The notes under the pieces are model-generated. The model had not been told where the DNA came from. It did no database searches and saw only the letters and a list, made by a program, of their open reading frames with translations. This document shows, one piece after another, positions 10,471-22,831 of a stretch of 64,000 bases of DNA (positions within the stretch are counted from its first letter, which is position 1; each line of letters starts with the position of its first letter). The DNA comes from Todiramphus chloris collaris (taxonomy: Eukaryota > Chordata > Aves > Coraciiformes > Alcedinidae): contig JANVCC010000011.1 in NCBI GenBank assembly GCA_025345505.1, forward strand, positions 8,633,098 to 8,697,097. The letters are read 5' to 3'. The position numbers were made by a program, and so were the translations under genes.

Positions 10471-12669
10471 TGAAGTTTAGTTTTGCTTTTTAGACAACGA
10501 TAAATCAGAGTTGAGTCTTCTGAGCTCCGTGGAGTTAAGTTACATCAGTTTAAAACCAGCTCTGGATGAGAAGAGGATGGACCCCCCAGGCATCCTCTCG
10601 TGAGATACTGACACTTGGGGTACAGACTGTTCCCCTAATGCCACAAGATGTTGCTGAAACAACGTATTTATTATGTTTCATTTGGCAATTGCACACGGCT
10701 ATGGTAATAAAATGCTACCATAGACTAATGAAGTATTTTCACAAACTAAGTTGAAAAGCATGATTTGCACATCCTAGCTTGATCATTTTGCCAAGAAAAT
10801 GTTTCAAATCACAATCTACGTTTAAAAAATGGCCCTTTGTTTTGCATGAAACCTGAAAAAAAATGCCAGCTTTCTGCAAAGCTAATAAAAAGGTATTTAT
10901 CTCAATTTAGTTCACTCTCTCTAATTCCACGTAAGTTAAGTTTGCTGACACTTCAGGTTTCTTTTATGTGTACTGGCTCTCCAGCGTTCCACTAAAAACA
11001 TAATTGTAGTTTAAAAGATGCAGCTATTGAAATGTAAAGATGTTATCAGATTAAAGATAATGTAGATTCTTTAGACCCTGGTTACTAATCCTGGTAGCAG
11101 ATGTTTCAGTTCTGTCTTCAAGCTATTGTGATGTGACCAGGGGGACAAAAAGAGACTTCCCGTTTGCCTGCGTGATTGGAATTTATTTTCACAGTTGATA
11201 TCTGGAAACCAAAAATCCTGAAAGTGGTTATCTTAAGATACAATAAACCTAGCAACAGAAAAGTACTTTACTTGGAAAAATGGAATTTACTGCCTGAATT
11301 CCTCTGACTTACTTTGTGATATTGTAGCTCTTGACTTGTAAATATGTAATGTGTATGCATGTCATTTATAATTTATGTATTATGTAGTATATAATATGTA
11401 ATTAATATGTAAGAATATGATGATATAATACTATGTATCTATCAGCCTGCAGTATACACTCTTTATGTCTGATTCTGCTCTCATTTTGCTTTTGTAAAAA
11501 TGTACATTTAGGGTGAGTTATAAGAATTAAACATATATCACCCCTTGTGTGAGGTATGTACAGTATTTAATATCTGTGAACTTGTCCTTATCTTTTAGGT
11601 ATGTTTATAAGTGAACAATAAAGGATAATCATCAATGTGATTAAAAGATCTGATTTTACTTTCACTATTTAGCATCATAAAACCAGAAAGCCACCAACTT
11701 CTTCTGAAATGTAAAAACAAAGTGAGTTTGATTACATATGTGTGTGACTGTGTATTCATCAAAGCTGAATTGAGAAGTACTCTGCAATGACAGTTCTCGG
11801 CAAGCAGTTTATCTGAAAACATGTACTTTTGTCTGAAAATTACTTTTTAATTTGTTTTTGAATGACTTTCAATTATTAGGTCACTGTTATTCAAAAGAAG
11901 TAAGAGATTGTGTCTGATTGTTGAGTAATGGTATTCAGTTTGTTTGGACAAACCCATTTCCCTGCAGCAATCTGAAGTACTGCTGGTGAAAGAAGGAAGC
12001 AAGTTCATCTGTGTGTTACAATTGCGTGGGCCAAACACCCAAGTCTTCTCTGGCTTAGATCCATTGAACTGGAGGATCTCCACTGACTTCACTGTCATTG
12101 TAAACTGGATGTCATTCCACATACTTACATGTATTAATGCCTTCAGGTATACTATTTACAGACAACTTGACAGAGTGGGGAAATTAAAATTGAATCTTGG
12201 CTTAGTGGCCTCAGAAAAGTATTTAACTCTTCATGGTTCATTTTGCTTGCAGGTAAAATAGGTATATAATGTTCAGGTCTTTGGTGAGTGAACCAGGGCC
12301 TGATTCTTTACAAATAGTGAAGCAAATCTGGCATGACACTTGACTAGATGTTATGCTTGCCTCCCTTCACCCTCTTCCACTGAAAAACAAGCTAAAGGTT
12401 TGGAATTTGATATCAGACATGACTACTTGAATGAAAACTTTTTCACAGCTGTTGGTTTCTCCTAGGATCCATATATTTTCCCAGTAGTGTATTTCCTCAG
12501 GAAAAAGATAATGGCTACTGTAGGCTGTCTATAGCACAGATTATAGCATAGATACAGTAAGTGATTTTATTAGAATTATCAGAAATTAGCCTGATCAAAC
12601 GATTTTAGTCTGAAAGATGCTCACTCTCCCTTATAACTTACATATCCAGCGTATTTTACTGTACCTTAG
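10471..12669. other. Non-coding DNA with an ancient dispersed repeat remnant
   Basis: No gene seen. At about 10510-10570 the string CTCCGTGGAGTTAAGTTACA followed by TCAGTTTAAAACCAGCTC resembles an old amniote dispersed repeat (see the finding on the ATTGACTTCA family). 11340-11450 is a TATG-rich simple region. 10699-10723 contains CTATGGTA...TACCATAG inverted arms. Confidence 0.5.
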
Positions 12670-13245
12670 TGTAGTGGTTTGACCGTGTCTTGATTCCAGG
12701 TGCCTACCAAGCTGCTCTATCACTCCCCCTTCCTCCTCTCAGTTGGACCACGGGGAAGACAATAAGATGGAACTTGTGGGTTAAGACAAAGGCAGTTTAG
12801 AGAAAAGCAAAGTAAGGCCATGTGTGGAAGCAAAAGAAAACAAGGATTTATTCTCTACTCCCCATCAGCAGGCGATGCCTGGACCCTTTTTAGGAATCAG
12901 GGCTCCAAATGTGTAGCAGATGCTCCGGAGGACAAGAAGATGCCCCTCTCCCCACCCTTCCTCCTTTTTTCTAGCTTTTATTGTTAAGCTGCTGTCATAT
13001 GGCATGGAATATCACTTTGGTCAGATTGGGTCAGCTATCATGGTTGTGTCCTCCCCCAGGATCTTGTCCACCCCATCCCACTGTAGGGGGAATGTTGGAA
13101 AAGCAGCCTTGGTCCTGTGCGAGCCCTGCCCAGCAGCAGCCACAACACGGGTGTGTGATCAGCACCTTTCCAGCTCTCAGTGCTAAGCACAGCACTGGGA
13201 GGCCTGCCATGGGGAAAATTAACTCCAGCTCAGCCAGACCAAATA
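12670..13245 (-). mobile_element. Endogenous retrovirus solo LTR (~576 bp), minus strand
   Basis: Orientation follows from LTR signals on the minus strand. The 5' end at about 13245 reads CTGGCTGAGCTGGAGTTAAT. A TATA-like AATAAAAGC lies near 12975. A polyadenylation signal AATAAA is the complement of 12847-12852. The 3' end at 12670 reads GGTCAAACCACTACA, finishing in CA as LTRs do. The order matches a bird LTR type I know well, with the segment CCATATGACA upstream of the TATA-like box. No internal retroviral genes flank it, so it is a solo LTR left by recombination. I could not find a clean target-site duplication, so it is probably old. Confidence 0.85.
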
Positions 13246-14476
13246 CCCTTTGAAACAAGAAAAATACTCTTTTGCTGTTGGCAGACACATGAATAATCTA
13301 CTACATTTGAGATTCACCTACTCTGCACCTTAGTCAGAAGCCACAATTTTCTAGTGACTTCTCTTTGGAGATGAAGAAGCATTTCCTGGAGGTGCATAAT
13401 TGTCTCTTTGATGCCCATGGTTTTCAAATATTTTGTCAGAGAAGAATAACAGTGTAGTTGCAAGCAAGTGGGTGGAGCTGGGACAGGAATAAAGATGACC
13501 CAGTTTCTTTCTAGTGACCTGCTAACAGTAGAGGAATGTATCTTGGCATTATTCAAAGAGCAGGAGAGAAAATCTCTTTCCAGTTCTGGCAGGTTGAGAC
13601 AAGATCTTGTAACAGGGACATGGGAGAGCAAGAAGCCGAATGAGAAGCTGCCCAAGCTATCCTGTGAATGTGCACTGGGCAACCCTTGTATCTACAGGCC
13701 TTGTTTCGACATGGTAACAACAAATTGTGAGCTTGTTTTAGTTTAGGAGTAGAAAAGGAAGTAAAATGTGTCCTAATCTCAAATTGTCAGAGCAAACATG
13801 GGAAGGATGACTCTGACTGTGCAGACAATGAGCTACAAGGAAGCCTGATTTACAGGAAATGTGGGGGGGGGAAACACAGGGATTGCTTGTCCCTCCTGAG
13901 TCCCAGACATGTGTTTGGGTGCAATAGAATTCTTCTCCATTTATAATGTGTATTTCTGAGGGAACCAAGTGTGTTTTCTCAAAAAAAAAAAAACCCAAAA
14001 AAACCCCAAAACCCCAAACTGAACAAAAGTACTTATTTGCTCTTTGTTCATTCAAGATCTGCTGCTATTCTGTGCCAAAATTTAACATACATCAAATCAG
14101 AAGCTTCGCATCCTTCACTCATCTGTCACCCCATCATTGAATTATCTGAGCAGTAATAGAGCTGGAAGCCAATACATCTACTTTTAACTACTACTTTAAC
14201 CAAGATTGACAGATAATGGGATTTTTACAGATAAATGAATGAAGATTAATAGAGACCTATCTGTGAAGATTAAATAATCTAGAATCTCAGCTGGATGGAG
14301 AAAACTGTCATAAAATGTGCTGGGGAAATGTAATAAGCATTTTAAAGAGTGTCAAAGAAAAAACATGTTTTTAACTACAAATCCTGGAAGATCATCCAGC
14401 ATTATCTTAGTAATGAGTTTGCTTGTTCAGGTTTGGAAATATTAACAATTAATGTTAATTATTCTATATACACAAT
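13246..14476. other. Non-coding DNA
   Basis: No gene recognised. Contains a run of nine G inside TGTGGGGGGGGGAAAC near 13862 and an A/C tract at 13981-14018. Confidence 0.5.
13981..14018. repeat. A/C-only tract
   Basis: A13 followed by CCC/CCCC separated by A runs. Same class as the tracts at 7432 and 25826. Confidence 0.85.
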
Positions 14477-14706
14477 GTATAGACTAGACATTAGGAAAAA
14501 ATTCTTCATGGAAAGGGTAGTGAAGTATTGGAATGGGCTGCCCAGGGGGGTGATTGAATCACCATCCCTGGATGTGTTTAAACATTGCTCGGATGTGGTG
14601 TTGGGGGACGTGGTCTAGGGGTGAACTTGTAGAGTAGGGCTAATGGTTGGACATGATGATCCCAAGGGTCTTTTCCAACCTGAGTGATTCTGTGATTCTG
14701 TGAATG
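14477..14706 (+). mobile_element. CR1 LINE 3' end
   Basis: Begins with TAGACTAGACATTAGGAAAA, which encodes the LDIRKKFF motif of the CR1 ORF2 C-terminus, then [18 protein letters not shown]. It passes through the 3' core (GGTTGGACATGATGATCCC, CTTTTCCAACCTGAGTG) and ends with three ATTCTGTG-type octamers at 14688-14706. The [11 protein letters not shown] variant marks a CR1 subfamily different from the copies at 4.6 and 8.4 kb but like the one at 24.6 kb. Confidence 0.93.
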
Positions 14707-16253
14707 TAGATACTGCTATTTCCTGTAGCAGCAGTCAGTAAGTATAAAGAGCAAGTCTTCACAAAGTTTTCTACATGGAAAAATAAGGAATGAAAGGCCA
14801 TTGCAGTTAAGGACAGTATAGAAAGTCTCTATGGGTAAACTCATTAAGAAGGAGAGTGTAAATTCCCCTGGCATATCCACTCCCTGTTCATGGATTTTCA
14901 GACTAGTCATACTTGCTACAGAGTGCAGGATCAAGAGATCTGTTGATAGCCCTTGAATCATTATTCTTTGTGAAGCCATGCTAACCACAAACTACAAGAT
15001 TTTCAGATAAGAGATTGCATTTTGAATTGTATGAATTTGTTACTGTTCCATAAAAAATAACTGTGAAATTGCCAAATACACCTGATCTTCCTCAGCAATA
15101 AATAAAGAATAGGTAAAAAATAGGTAAATAATAAATAAATAAAATACGATTATAAAGAAGGCAATTATAGAGAAATTCAGTCCCTGCACATGTGTGAAGC
15201 AGAAGCCAGTGCAACATCTAAAATGGGCTAAGCCACTGCACCACATCTGCTTTTCTGTAGTTGCCCATCTCTGCAGGTCCTTCTCCCCCTCTCACACTTG
15301 CTTTTCACAGCTGCTTTGTACCAATACAGCTACTTGCACGCCCACTCGGTGAACTGGGGTTTCTTGCAAAGGAAGCTTTCATCTGGGTTTGTACCTTGTC
15401 CCAGGGGATGAGGAACCACATGGGATGCTTTCACCCGAAGAGCAGAGGATGGCTGTGGGGCAGGAGCAGGGAGCAGCAGGGGTGTGGGTGAGGCAGGGCC
15501 GCTCCTTTCAGTGTCAGCCTCTGCCTGACGTGCTCATGGGCCTGCTGTGTCAGTTAATGCAATCATTTCCTGTTCTAAATTTAGTGAAAGTGGCTAACGC
15601 CAGATATTGCTGTGTGGTAACTGCTAGCAAATTCCTCCCGTTTGAAATAATAAGCACTAAATGTGCAGCCAGTTTGACTTTTGTTGTTGTATATTCAGAT
15701 TTTGTTGAGGGCTGAGTCGCAGGAGCAGGCCCACTCTTAGCAAGCCCATGGCATTTATTTTAATTCAGTCTGTGGTGACGAACCTGTGTTACATCTTTCT
15801 CAGAACATAGTGCTCATGTTCCAATATTTAATATGCAGGCTTTTTTTTTAATGGGGCTTCACTTTAGAAGACATAAGATATCCCTTCAAAAAAGGAATAC
15901 AAATAAAACCTTATGTCAGTTAATGTACGCATGAGTAACTGGAAGGTGACTTAATTCCCAGTCTCACCCATGTGGTGCCACTTACATACATCTCAAAGAA
16001 ACAGTGCTTAAATTACAAACTCTGTAAAACACTCCTGGGTACTGAGAAACTCTGGGATCTGCATGGGGGAAGAAGTCAGGCAGGACCTGATGCCTGAATG
16101 GGAGAAGTTAACTAATTTCTGGTCATCCAAAAAAAAACCAAAACAAAAGCTGGGTTTTTTTTTTTCTGTAAGACACTGTGGTGTAGTTCAAAAAGTGGTG
16201 GTTGACAAAAAGAGCTTATAATATCACAGCTTTTACCACATCCCTTAATTTTT

Positions 16254-16255
<2 letters not shown>

Positions 16256-16285
<30 letters not shown>
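16256..16285. repeat. Poly-T tract (30 nt)
   Basis: Thirty uninterrupted T. It is preceded by TTTTTAA, so the minus strand reads as a long A tail, but I see no retrocopied gene upstream of it on that strand. Confidence 0.95.
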
Positions 16286-16735
16286 CTGTGAAAGGACAGG
16301 ATTTGAGAACATTTTCATTCATTTGACTTCAGTAAAACGAAAGTGGAAGGAGAAAATGCACGTCATTCCAGGCTTCCTGTCTGAAGACATCTGGGCCTTT
16401 AAATGATTGCTTAAATCAGTGGTTCCCAACGTAAGGTTACAAATCAGTGAAGGCTTATCAGGCCATAATAAGAGGTGGGAAAATATATATTGCTAGGTTA
16501 GTAGGTAGAAAAGATAGATTTTTAAATTATTTGTGATAAAAGTATGTGAAGGTTAATGGTAATATGAGCCTGCCTTTAAGTTTGTTGACACAGACATAAG
16601 AAAAATACTCATAGGAGACAATATTTTCTTAGGGAGCTATTGAAAATGTTTTACTTAATTCACAGTAAAATTACCTCACTGTATATAGACTATACATTTC
16701 AGGGGGTTCTCTTCTGTTTTTCTCTTTTATTTTTT

Positions 16736-16784
16736 CTCTCCTCTCCTCTCCTCTCCTCTCCTCTCCTCTCCTCTCCTCTCCTCT
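16736..16784. repeat. (CTCTC)n pentanucleotide microsatellite
   Basis: About ten tandem copies of CTCTC (equivalently TCTCC), a pure pyrimidine strand. Mirror-symmetric polypurine/polypyrimidine tracts of this length can form triplex (H-) DNA and are usually polymorphic. Confidence 0.97.
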
Positions 16785-16847
16785 TGCTAAAGCAAGTGAT
16801 TAGTTGGGAAACTTCTGTAAAGCTCATTTTTATGTATTTGAATAAGG

Positions 16848-17025
16848 TAACTGAACTGGAACAGGCTGCCCAGAGAGGTTGTGGAGTCTCCTCTGGAGAC
16901 TTTCAAAACCCATGTGGATGCAATCCTATACAACCTGATCTAGGTGAACCTGCTTTAGCAGAGGGGTTGGACTACATGATCTCCAGAGGTCCTTTCCAAA
17001 CCCTACCATTCTATGATTCTGTACA
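16848..17025 (+). mobile_element. CR1 LINE 3' end (short)
   Basis: Runs from ACTGAACTGGAACAGGCTGC through GAGGTTGTGGAGTCTCC and GGGGTTGGACTACATGATCT to CATTCTATGATTCTGTAC. All are standard CR1 3' landmarks. Only the last ~175 bases of the element were inserted or kept. Confidence 0.93.
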
Positions 17026-18889
17026 GAGCAGTATTAGTAATGTATTTTCTCATGCACAGCCCTGCCCACAGAGTATGTGTACAAGAAATCAAAAGCAGAA
17101 AGAATTAAAGACAAGGAGCCACTGGGATAAGAAAATTGGGGCAAATCACAGGCAAGGAGGCTACCTGAGATAAGAAAGTTCTGGAAGAAACTTCCCCTTT
17201 ACTCCCATGTTTGTAGTTCACAAATTACTGAGTGTTGCATGTGGAGAGAAGCTACAGTGACCTAGTTTTTTTTTTTTTTTTCACAGACTTCTATTGTCTG
17301 TTTAAGGAGAAACACAGTACTGGGAAGATAGTCAGTCCCACCTGAGAAGAGATGAGGTAGTCCCAGATGAGGTAGTCAGCATACAGATTGATGCCAAACA
17401 CTAGAAGACAGCAAGGTCCTACTTCTGCAGACAGACAAAAAGGTGTACGCTGAGGCATACTATGTTCATGAGGTTTAAGACCACAGTCTAGTGTGGCAGG
17501 CCTGAACACAGTAGTCCAACAGGTACCCAGTAAGGGAAACTTTACTGTAGGACTGGAACGGTTAACAAAGTTTTATAAAACTCATATCAAACTTCAGCAT
17601 AAGGCTGTTTAAATACCTAGAATTCCTACACAGAAGATCTGCAATCAGTATAAACTGTCCTAGTTTTTACCTGAATAATGGGATCTTTAAGTTTTGATGA
17701 CCTCCTTGTCTCCCAAATTAGAGTTTCAGCAAGTGAATTTTGCAAGCTTTCTTCTCTAACTGATGGCAGTTCCAAAGGGTATTGTGAAACTAACTTGGGA
17801 TATGCACAAAATACAAGTTAGTTTCTTTCCAGTGTATTCCAATTATGACATCTTCTTGGCTCAGTGGTATCTAATGGTGCCAAGATAGCTTCTAACATTT
17901 TTTGAATAATTGGATGATTTCACAACAGTATCTAAAGTCATCTGATTTTTCTTGGACAACTGATCCTTGGACAAAAAACTTGGGCCAAGATTTTTCATGT
18001 GACGGAATAATGACCTAACTGCAGATGTAATGTATGTTGCCTGCTTAGAAATTGTATTCAAAACCTTGCTAAAACCCACCATCTTGAATTAGTTACGGAG
18101 TTTTTAGGAGACCAGAGAAATTGTGTTACATAAAGGATAAGTTCCTTCCCTTAGGAGAATTCATGATAGGTCCCCAGGTATTTCTATGATCACTCGCACT
18201 TACTAGTCAAGGAAAAGGACCATCAACCTGACCCAAAGATAAAGCAGAGCTGATTTTCAGTGTTAGGGCCACAAGAACGTTAAACAAGTATTTGGGCATT
18301 TCTAGCTGGTAAATGATTAACTCTGTTTTCCAAAATAACACATGCAAGGTAATCACCATTTTTGCAAGGGTGACTAACATATACTACGGCACACTCACAT
18401 GACTTTTCAGCTCTGCATGCCTGATGTTAGGCAACAAAACAAAGATGGATCTCTGAAATGGCAAACATCTACTCTGGTCACTGACGTTCTCCCATAGAAA
18501 AAAGAGGCAGTTTCACTTCAGTATCTAAATTCAGATGTGGACGTCTAAATCTATTATGTTATAAGAAAATTACCTTGAAAATTCTGGTACAGCCACTTTA
18601 GGATTTTTTTTTTTTTTTAATGGTAGGATTTTCAGGATTTTAAGGTTGAGGGGGGTTAAGCCATCCAACCCACAGAAGGACATTTCCATTCCATCAAGTC
18701 ATCAGGTACACACAAAAAGAAGAAAACAAATCATGTGAGCTAGCTGGACATTATTTAAAGGCAGCAGTAAGTAATAGCGAAGCCACTAGATATTCTTTAA
18801 GGCTCTGTTTAATGTTGACAATCAGGAAAAAAGAAAAAGAAACATTTTTTTTCCTCTCTTAGTAAAAAAGTAAAGAGTGAGCGGTAAGA
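17026..18889. other. Non-coding DNA
   Basis: No gene or interspersed repeat recognised. A T15 run lies near 17266, a 13-bp duplicated AGATGAGGTAGTC at 17350 and 17365, and a T run near 18605. Confidence 0.5.
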
Positions 18890-20120
18890 TTGGACCTCCT
18901 GTTTCTGTAACATGTGATGCTCTGAAACATTAGCTTCATTTACGTAAATACACATACATATTGTTTAATAAATCGTCTTAAAATTCAAAGCATATTTTCA
19001 TAATCTTATTTTTTCATTTGGTTTCCTATTTCAAAAAATTCAACCAGTGTCCAAAATGTTTAAAATTCTTTTTAGGCATATTAATTGTATTTCAATTTTT
19101 ATCTAAATGCACCCTGACATAATTCGACATTAACAAAATTACTAACTAACGCAGAAGAAACATGTCATAGAAGATTTGTGGTAGTTTCTCTTCGGTGCGC
19201 CGCCAGCAGTTACAACTGCAGAGAGGGCTACTAAGGCTGGGGATGGTTCAGCATGGGGGATTATTTTACAGAGCTTTAAGTGACATCTTTGCTTCCTCTA
19301 ATCTAGCGATAATCATCATCATTTTCCATAATTGGCATTTTGGTAAACTGAGAAGATTGTATAATTCCTTTTAGAAACATCACATGTATAGCTTCTTTGT
19401 TGATCTCTGCCAAAGTTTCTGAGGAGGAAAAGCGTTTCACGGCTTATTATTATCACATTGGTGAAGTATTAGGGAAAGCAATTCTCTGATTTGGAAATTC
19501 AAAATTCATGTGATTTAATCTAGGGCTTGGCATGCCAGAATGCCAGAATTCTGAGAGCTGCAGCATTCTACTGAATAAAACAGTAGTTACTGAAATGCTC
19601 TTTTGAACAATCTCATCCTAATTGCTTATTTTGTAGCAAGTTACCAGCAGCATCCGTTATGTACAGTAAAAAGTTTATAAAAATAACTTTCCGTTTCTAA
19701 AACTAAACAAATTGGCTTTGCAATATGATTAAGTTTAATAAATAAAGCATCCCATAATTACTGAAAAAAAAAACCTTTTCAGAGACTTTGTAGTATTTTC
19801 TGGTTACACCAGAATATGTAAATAAAAGCTGTGGCCAACATAAAAATATTGAAGCAAAAGTGTTGCAATATGAAGGAAAAACTATTACATGAGATCACAG
19901 ATGCTATAATTATCAAATTGTATTTACAGTTCAAATGTGCCAACTTCAGTTCTTGTTTCTCTAAAGCTATTAAAATTTCTACGTCACAGGCACAGCTGCA
20001 AAACTCCAGCCCTTCATTGACTTCAGGAGAATGAGATTTCAGTTAACTCTGTTAAGCTGGATATTTTACTTCAGAACTCTGGAAATTAAATATATAGTGA
20101 ATGTTCAACTTTAATAACCT
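18890..20120. promoter_or_regulatory. Candidate conserved distal regulatory region
   Basis: About 1.2 kb with no recognised transposon (a single short amniote-repeat-like string lies near 19990-20035). It is AT-rich and has many homeodomain-type cores (TAATTA, ATTA, TAAT) and an island of normal CpG use near 19195-19206 (GGTGCGCCGCCAG). The texture, non-repetitive with dense short motifs and no coding frame, is what deeply conserved vertebrate enhancers look like, but conservation cannot be judged from one sequence. Low confidence. Confidence 0.2.
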
Positions 20121-20292
20121 TCATGAGTCTATTTTATTTGGAAAGATATGCACAAAAGAATTAGTGTAAGAGCAGAGCCTCCAGCATTTTTAGTGTAGTC
20201 CTGTCAGTCTTTCCATTCTAAATCCTTACTTTGAGGTGGTTTTTAGTATATGGTAACATTTGGCAGAGAAGCTTTTAGCACTAGGGAGACTT

Positions 20293-20336
20293 AAAAAAAA
20301 AAAAAAAAAAAAAACAACCCACAAACAAAAGCCAAA
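20293..20336. repeat. Poly-A/A-C tract
   Basis: A22 followed by CAACCCACAAACAAAAGCC. Could be a worn retroposon tail, but the preceding DNA has no recognisable body. Confidence 0.85.
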
Positions 20337-22569
20337 CTAATTGCTATTACACAGAAAGCAAAATGAAGTCTGTGTCTCCTACCTCCCCCAGCCTGACAGC
20401 CTTATAAAGAGCCTGGCTTTTGATATGTTATGAATCTTTCTGGCCTCTCATGGGCCAGAATTTAAGAGTTGGAGACAACTGAAAAGAATAAATGACAAGA
20501 CTAAAAGTGAATTACTTTCGTAATAAACGATGAGTTCATATATTTGTAACGAATTATCTAATTAATTTATTCAACATGTATCCATAATTTGAAGTGAATC
20601 AACATTAGATAAGGGCCTAGAGTCAGTGTATTATAGCTGGGTTAGGAACATATTTTGGAAAGCCTCAGGAGCTGCAGCAGCTTCTGGGATGCATTAGGGA
20701 GTGGTAGAGCAGAGCTTGCTGCTGGACCCAGCAGCTGCATCTCATTCCGTTTTCTTTGGACTGTGCAGCTGCTGCCTTTGCAAAAGCAAGCCCAAGGGTG
20801 TGGTGTCCCAGACCTTGGAAACCGTGGCCAGCCCATGCGTTCTCCCAACGAAACAAGAACTTTTCAACACCTACTTAGCATCAGCAGGAGCCCTCCCTGG
20901 TGGCCTCATGGTCAGGATCTCACACACTCACCTCTGTGCCTAGGCTTGACTTCTGGTTGGGAACAGCTTGAAAAAAATGCACCATCCAGAGTCCAGACAC
21001 ATGGCAAGATGGACCAGCTCATGAATAGAGCTGAAAATGAGCCCATTAAAAAAATACATAGCTGTCAGAGAAGTGACTTGAGCCAGTAGACCAAGTGCTG
21101 CACGATTGCTGCTGCCAGCAACGACATTATGGTAGGAAATCATAGCCAAGGCAAAGGGGAAGGAAGGAGCCGTCCCCATCGGCCACAGTATGACTTCAGG
21201 TCAAGTGGCCGAATGAGGAAACTCAGTCTGGGGAGTTTCTCATCTGAGGTTTCCTAGCCTCATGCAGACAACCTCAGGAAGGAAACACAGTGTACTTTTG
21301 TCTGCATTAACTGCAGAAACTGATTCTTAAAAGGCCACTGAAATGAGCACATATAAAAGCATCCACAGTATTTGTCTGGTTGAAGAAATCCAAAGACCAT
21401 ATTTTTTGCTTTTAAGCCTTTTTAATTTTTATGCTCAAGTTATTATATGACATCGTATGGTTAGCAGCTTGGCATAAACATATAAATAATGAGATATTCT
21501 GTAGCTAAATAGCCAGCAATAATAAATTACTGTGACAAAGAATTACTTGTAATAAGAAGTCAAAAATAAGGCCCAATCTCACCATGGTCAAAGTAGTTTC
21601 AAATGCATTATGGATCAGAAACTGAGCGCCAGAAAAACTGTTAAAAAGTAAACAGTTTGTGCCAATGCAGCTGAAGCAAAGTACTTCCTACAGGTTTTTT
21701 TTTTTTTTCCTCTTTACCTGATCAGCCAAATATAGAAGAGAATGGAGCACAAAAATGTTGTATAAAGACGCTCTTCCAGTGTTTCTTCAAGAACATACAT
21801 AAATGTGGCAGTTCAGGAAGAAATATCGTAGGGAACCTAATACTCCAGCCTAAAAATACCCTAAGCCTACAACACTTTTATACCATTAAAACATACATTC
21901 AACAAGAAAATAATCACCTCTTCTCTATGTTTTCAGGCCAACACAAGGAAATGAAAAGCTAACATACTGTAACGGAGTTGAGGATAGGTGCAATTACATA
22001 CCAGTTTGGTTCCAGGAGAACCCAAGTGCCATTCAGGCTTATGTACTCTTTAGGACTTACGGATTTGTTTTTGAAATCTGCAAAGGGGGTGGGAAATCAT
22101 TTCACCTTGGGTGGGCCACTCAGTAACATATATGTAGTTTCGTGCTATAATTGGTCTTATCGTAGGACCTCAGCCTATCTGTTACGGTATTTCTTTGCCT
22201 GTTTTGCTTACCTTTCATGCTTTCTTATCTTATTATAACCCAAGTGTTTCCCTGGGGCAGTTCTTATTCACCAGCCAGTATCACTAACTCTTGTTAAGCA
22301 TTAATTAAACTGAAGGTAGGTGGCCATCAGCTGATACCTGAGCTGATTCTTGAACTGGGGATGTTGCTTAGTTCAGCAGGTTTTAGGCAGATCACCTGCA
22401 CTCCTGGCCAGATCAGGATGCAGCTCTTTCCCTAGCTGGGGTTGCTCACACTCCCACTAAGCTAATTCAAGTGAATTGAGATAACTGCTGGACACCCAGA
22501 ATACTGCTGTTACTGTCAGTTCCTGCTAGGAGATTCTTGGGTTTGTGAGGCTTATGAGAGCTTAGGAAA

Positions 22570-22592
22570 TTTTTTTTTTTTTTTTTTTTTTT
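22570..22592. repeat. Poly-T tract (23 nt)
   Basis: Twenty-three consecutive T, followed by CCAAAGAGC. No retrocopy recognised on the minus strand to its left. Confidence 0.95.
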
Positions 22593-22785
22593 CCAAAGAG
22601 CATTTCATTTCACTATTGGCTCGTCATTATTAATGGTATGTGATTAGTCACATACGTCTAACAACATTTTCCACTTGACTTACCCAGATGCCTGAGTGCT
22701 TTCAAAGAGGGGAAAAAGGAAGGACAGTTATAAAATACTGAATACTCAACAAAAGTAGCATTCTTGAAAGAGTTTCTTATTGCTG

Positions 22786-22831
22786 TATATTAGAGTATAT
22801 TAGAACATTATATTAGAGTACATTAGAACAT
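22786..22831. repeat. 23-bp tandem duplication
   Basis: Units 22786-22808 and 22809-22831 differ by one base (TATATTAGAGTAT versus TATATTAGAGTAC, both then ending TTAGAACAT). Confidence 0.9.

Larger units (their letters stand above)
14707..16847. other. Non-coding DNA with poly-T and pentanucleotide microsatellite
   Basis: No gene recognised. Simple sequences are a short A/C tract at 16129-16148, T30 at 16256-16285 and the CTCTC array at 16736-16784. A hAT-transposon-like terminus CAGTGGTTCCCAAC sits at about 16419. The rest is AT-rich unique DNA. Confidence 0.5.

Noticed and set aside
11944-12261. A 105-codon open frame on the plus strand near 12 kb
   Set aside because: Residue composition looks protein-like but I recognise no family, the flanks lack convincing splice sites, and an old repeat-like string lies inside. 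Not supported as an exon.
12663-13250. Target-site duplication for the 12.7-kb LTR (ACCTT versus CCCTT)
   Set aside because: The match needs two extra bases between the LTR end and the repeat on one side, so it is not convincing.
16256-16320. Poly-T run as the tail of a processed pseudogene on the minus strand
   Set aside because: No gene-like body could be recognised on the 5' side of the A-tail, and no target-site duplication was seen.
16640-17173. A 177-codon open frame spanning the pentanucleotide repeat and a CR1 fragment
   Set aside because: It is stitched from a Ser/Leu/Pro repeat (CTCTC translation) and CR1 3' untranslated DNA, so it cannot be a host protein.
20655-21089. Overlapping open frames of 144, 80, 68 and 63 codons on both strands
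   Set aside because: A GC-richer patch with open frames in several phases at once and no recognisable motif; treated as chance.
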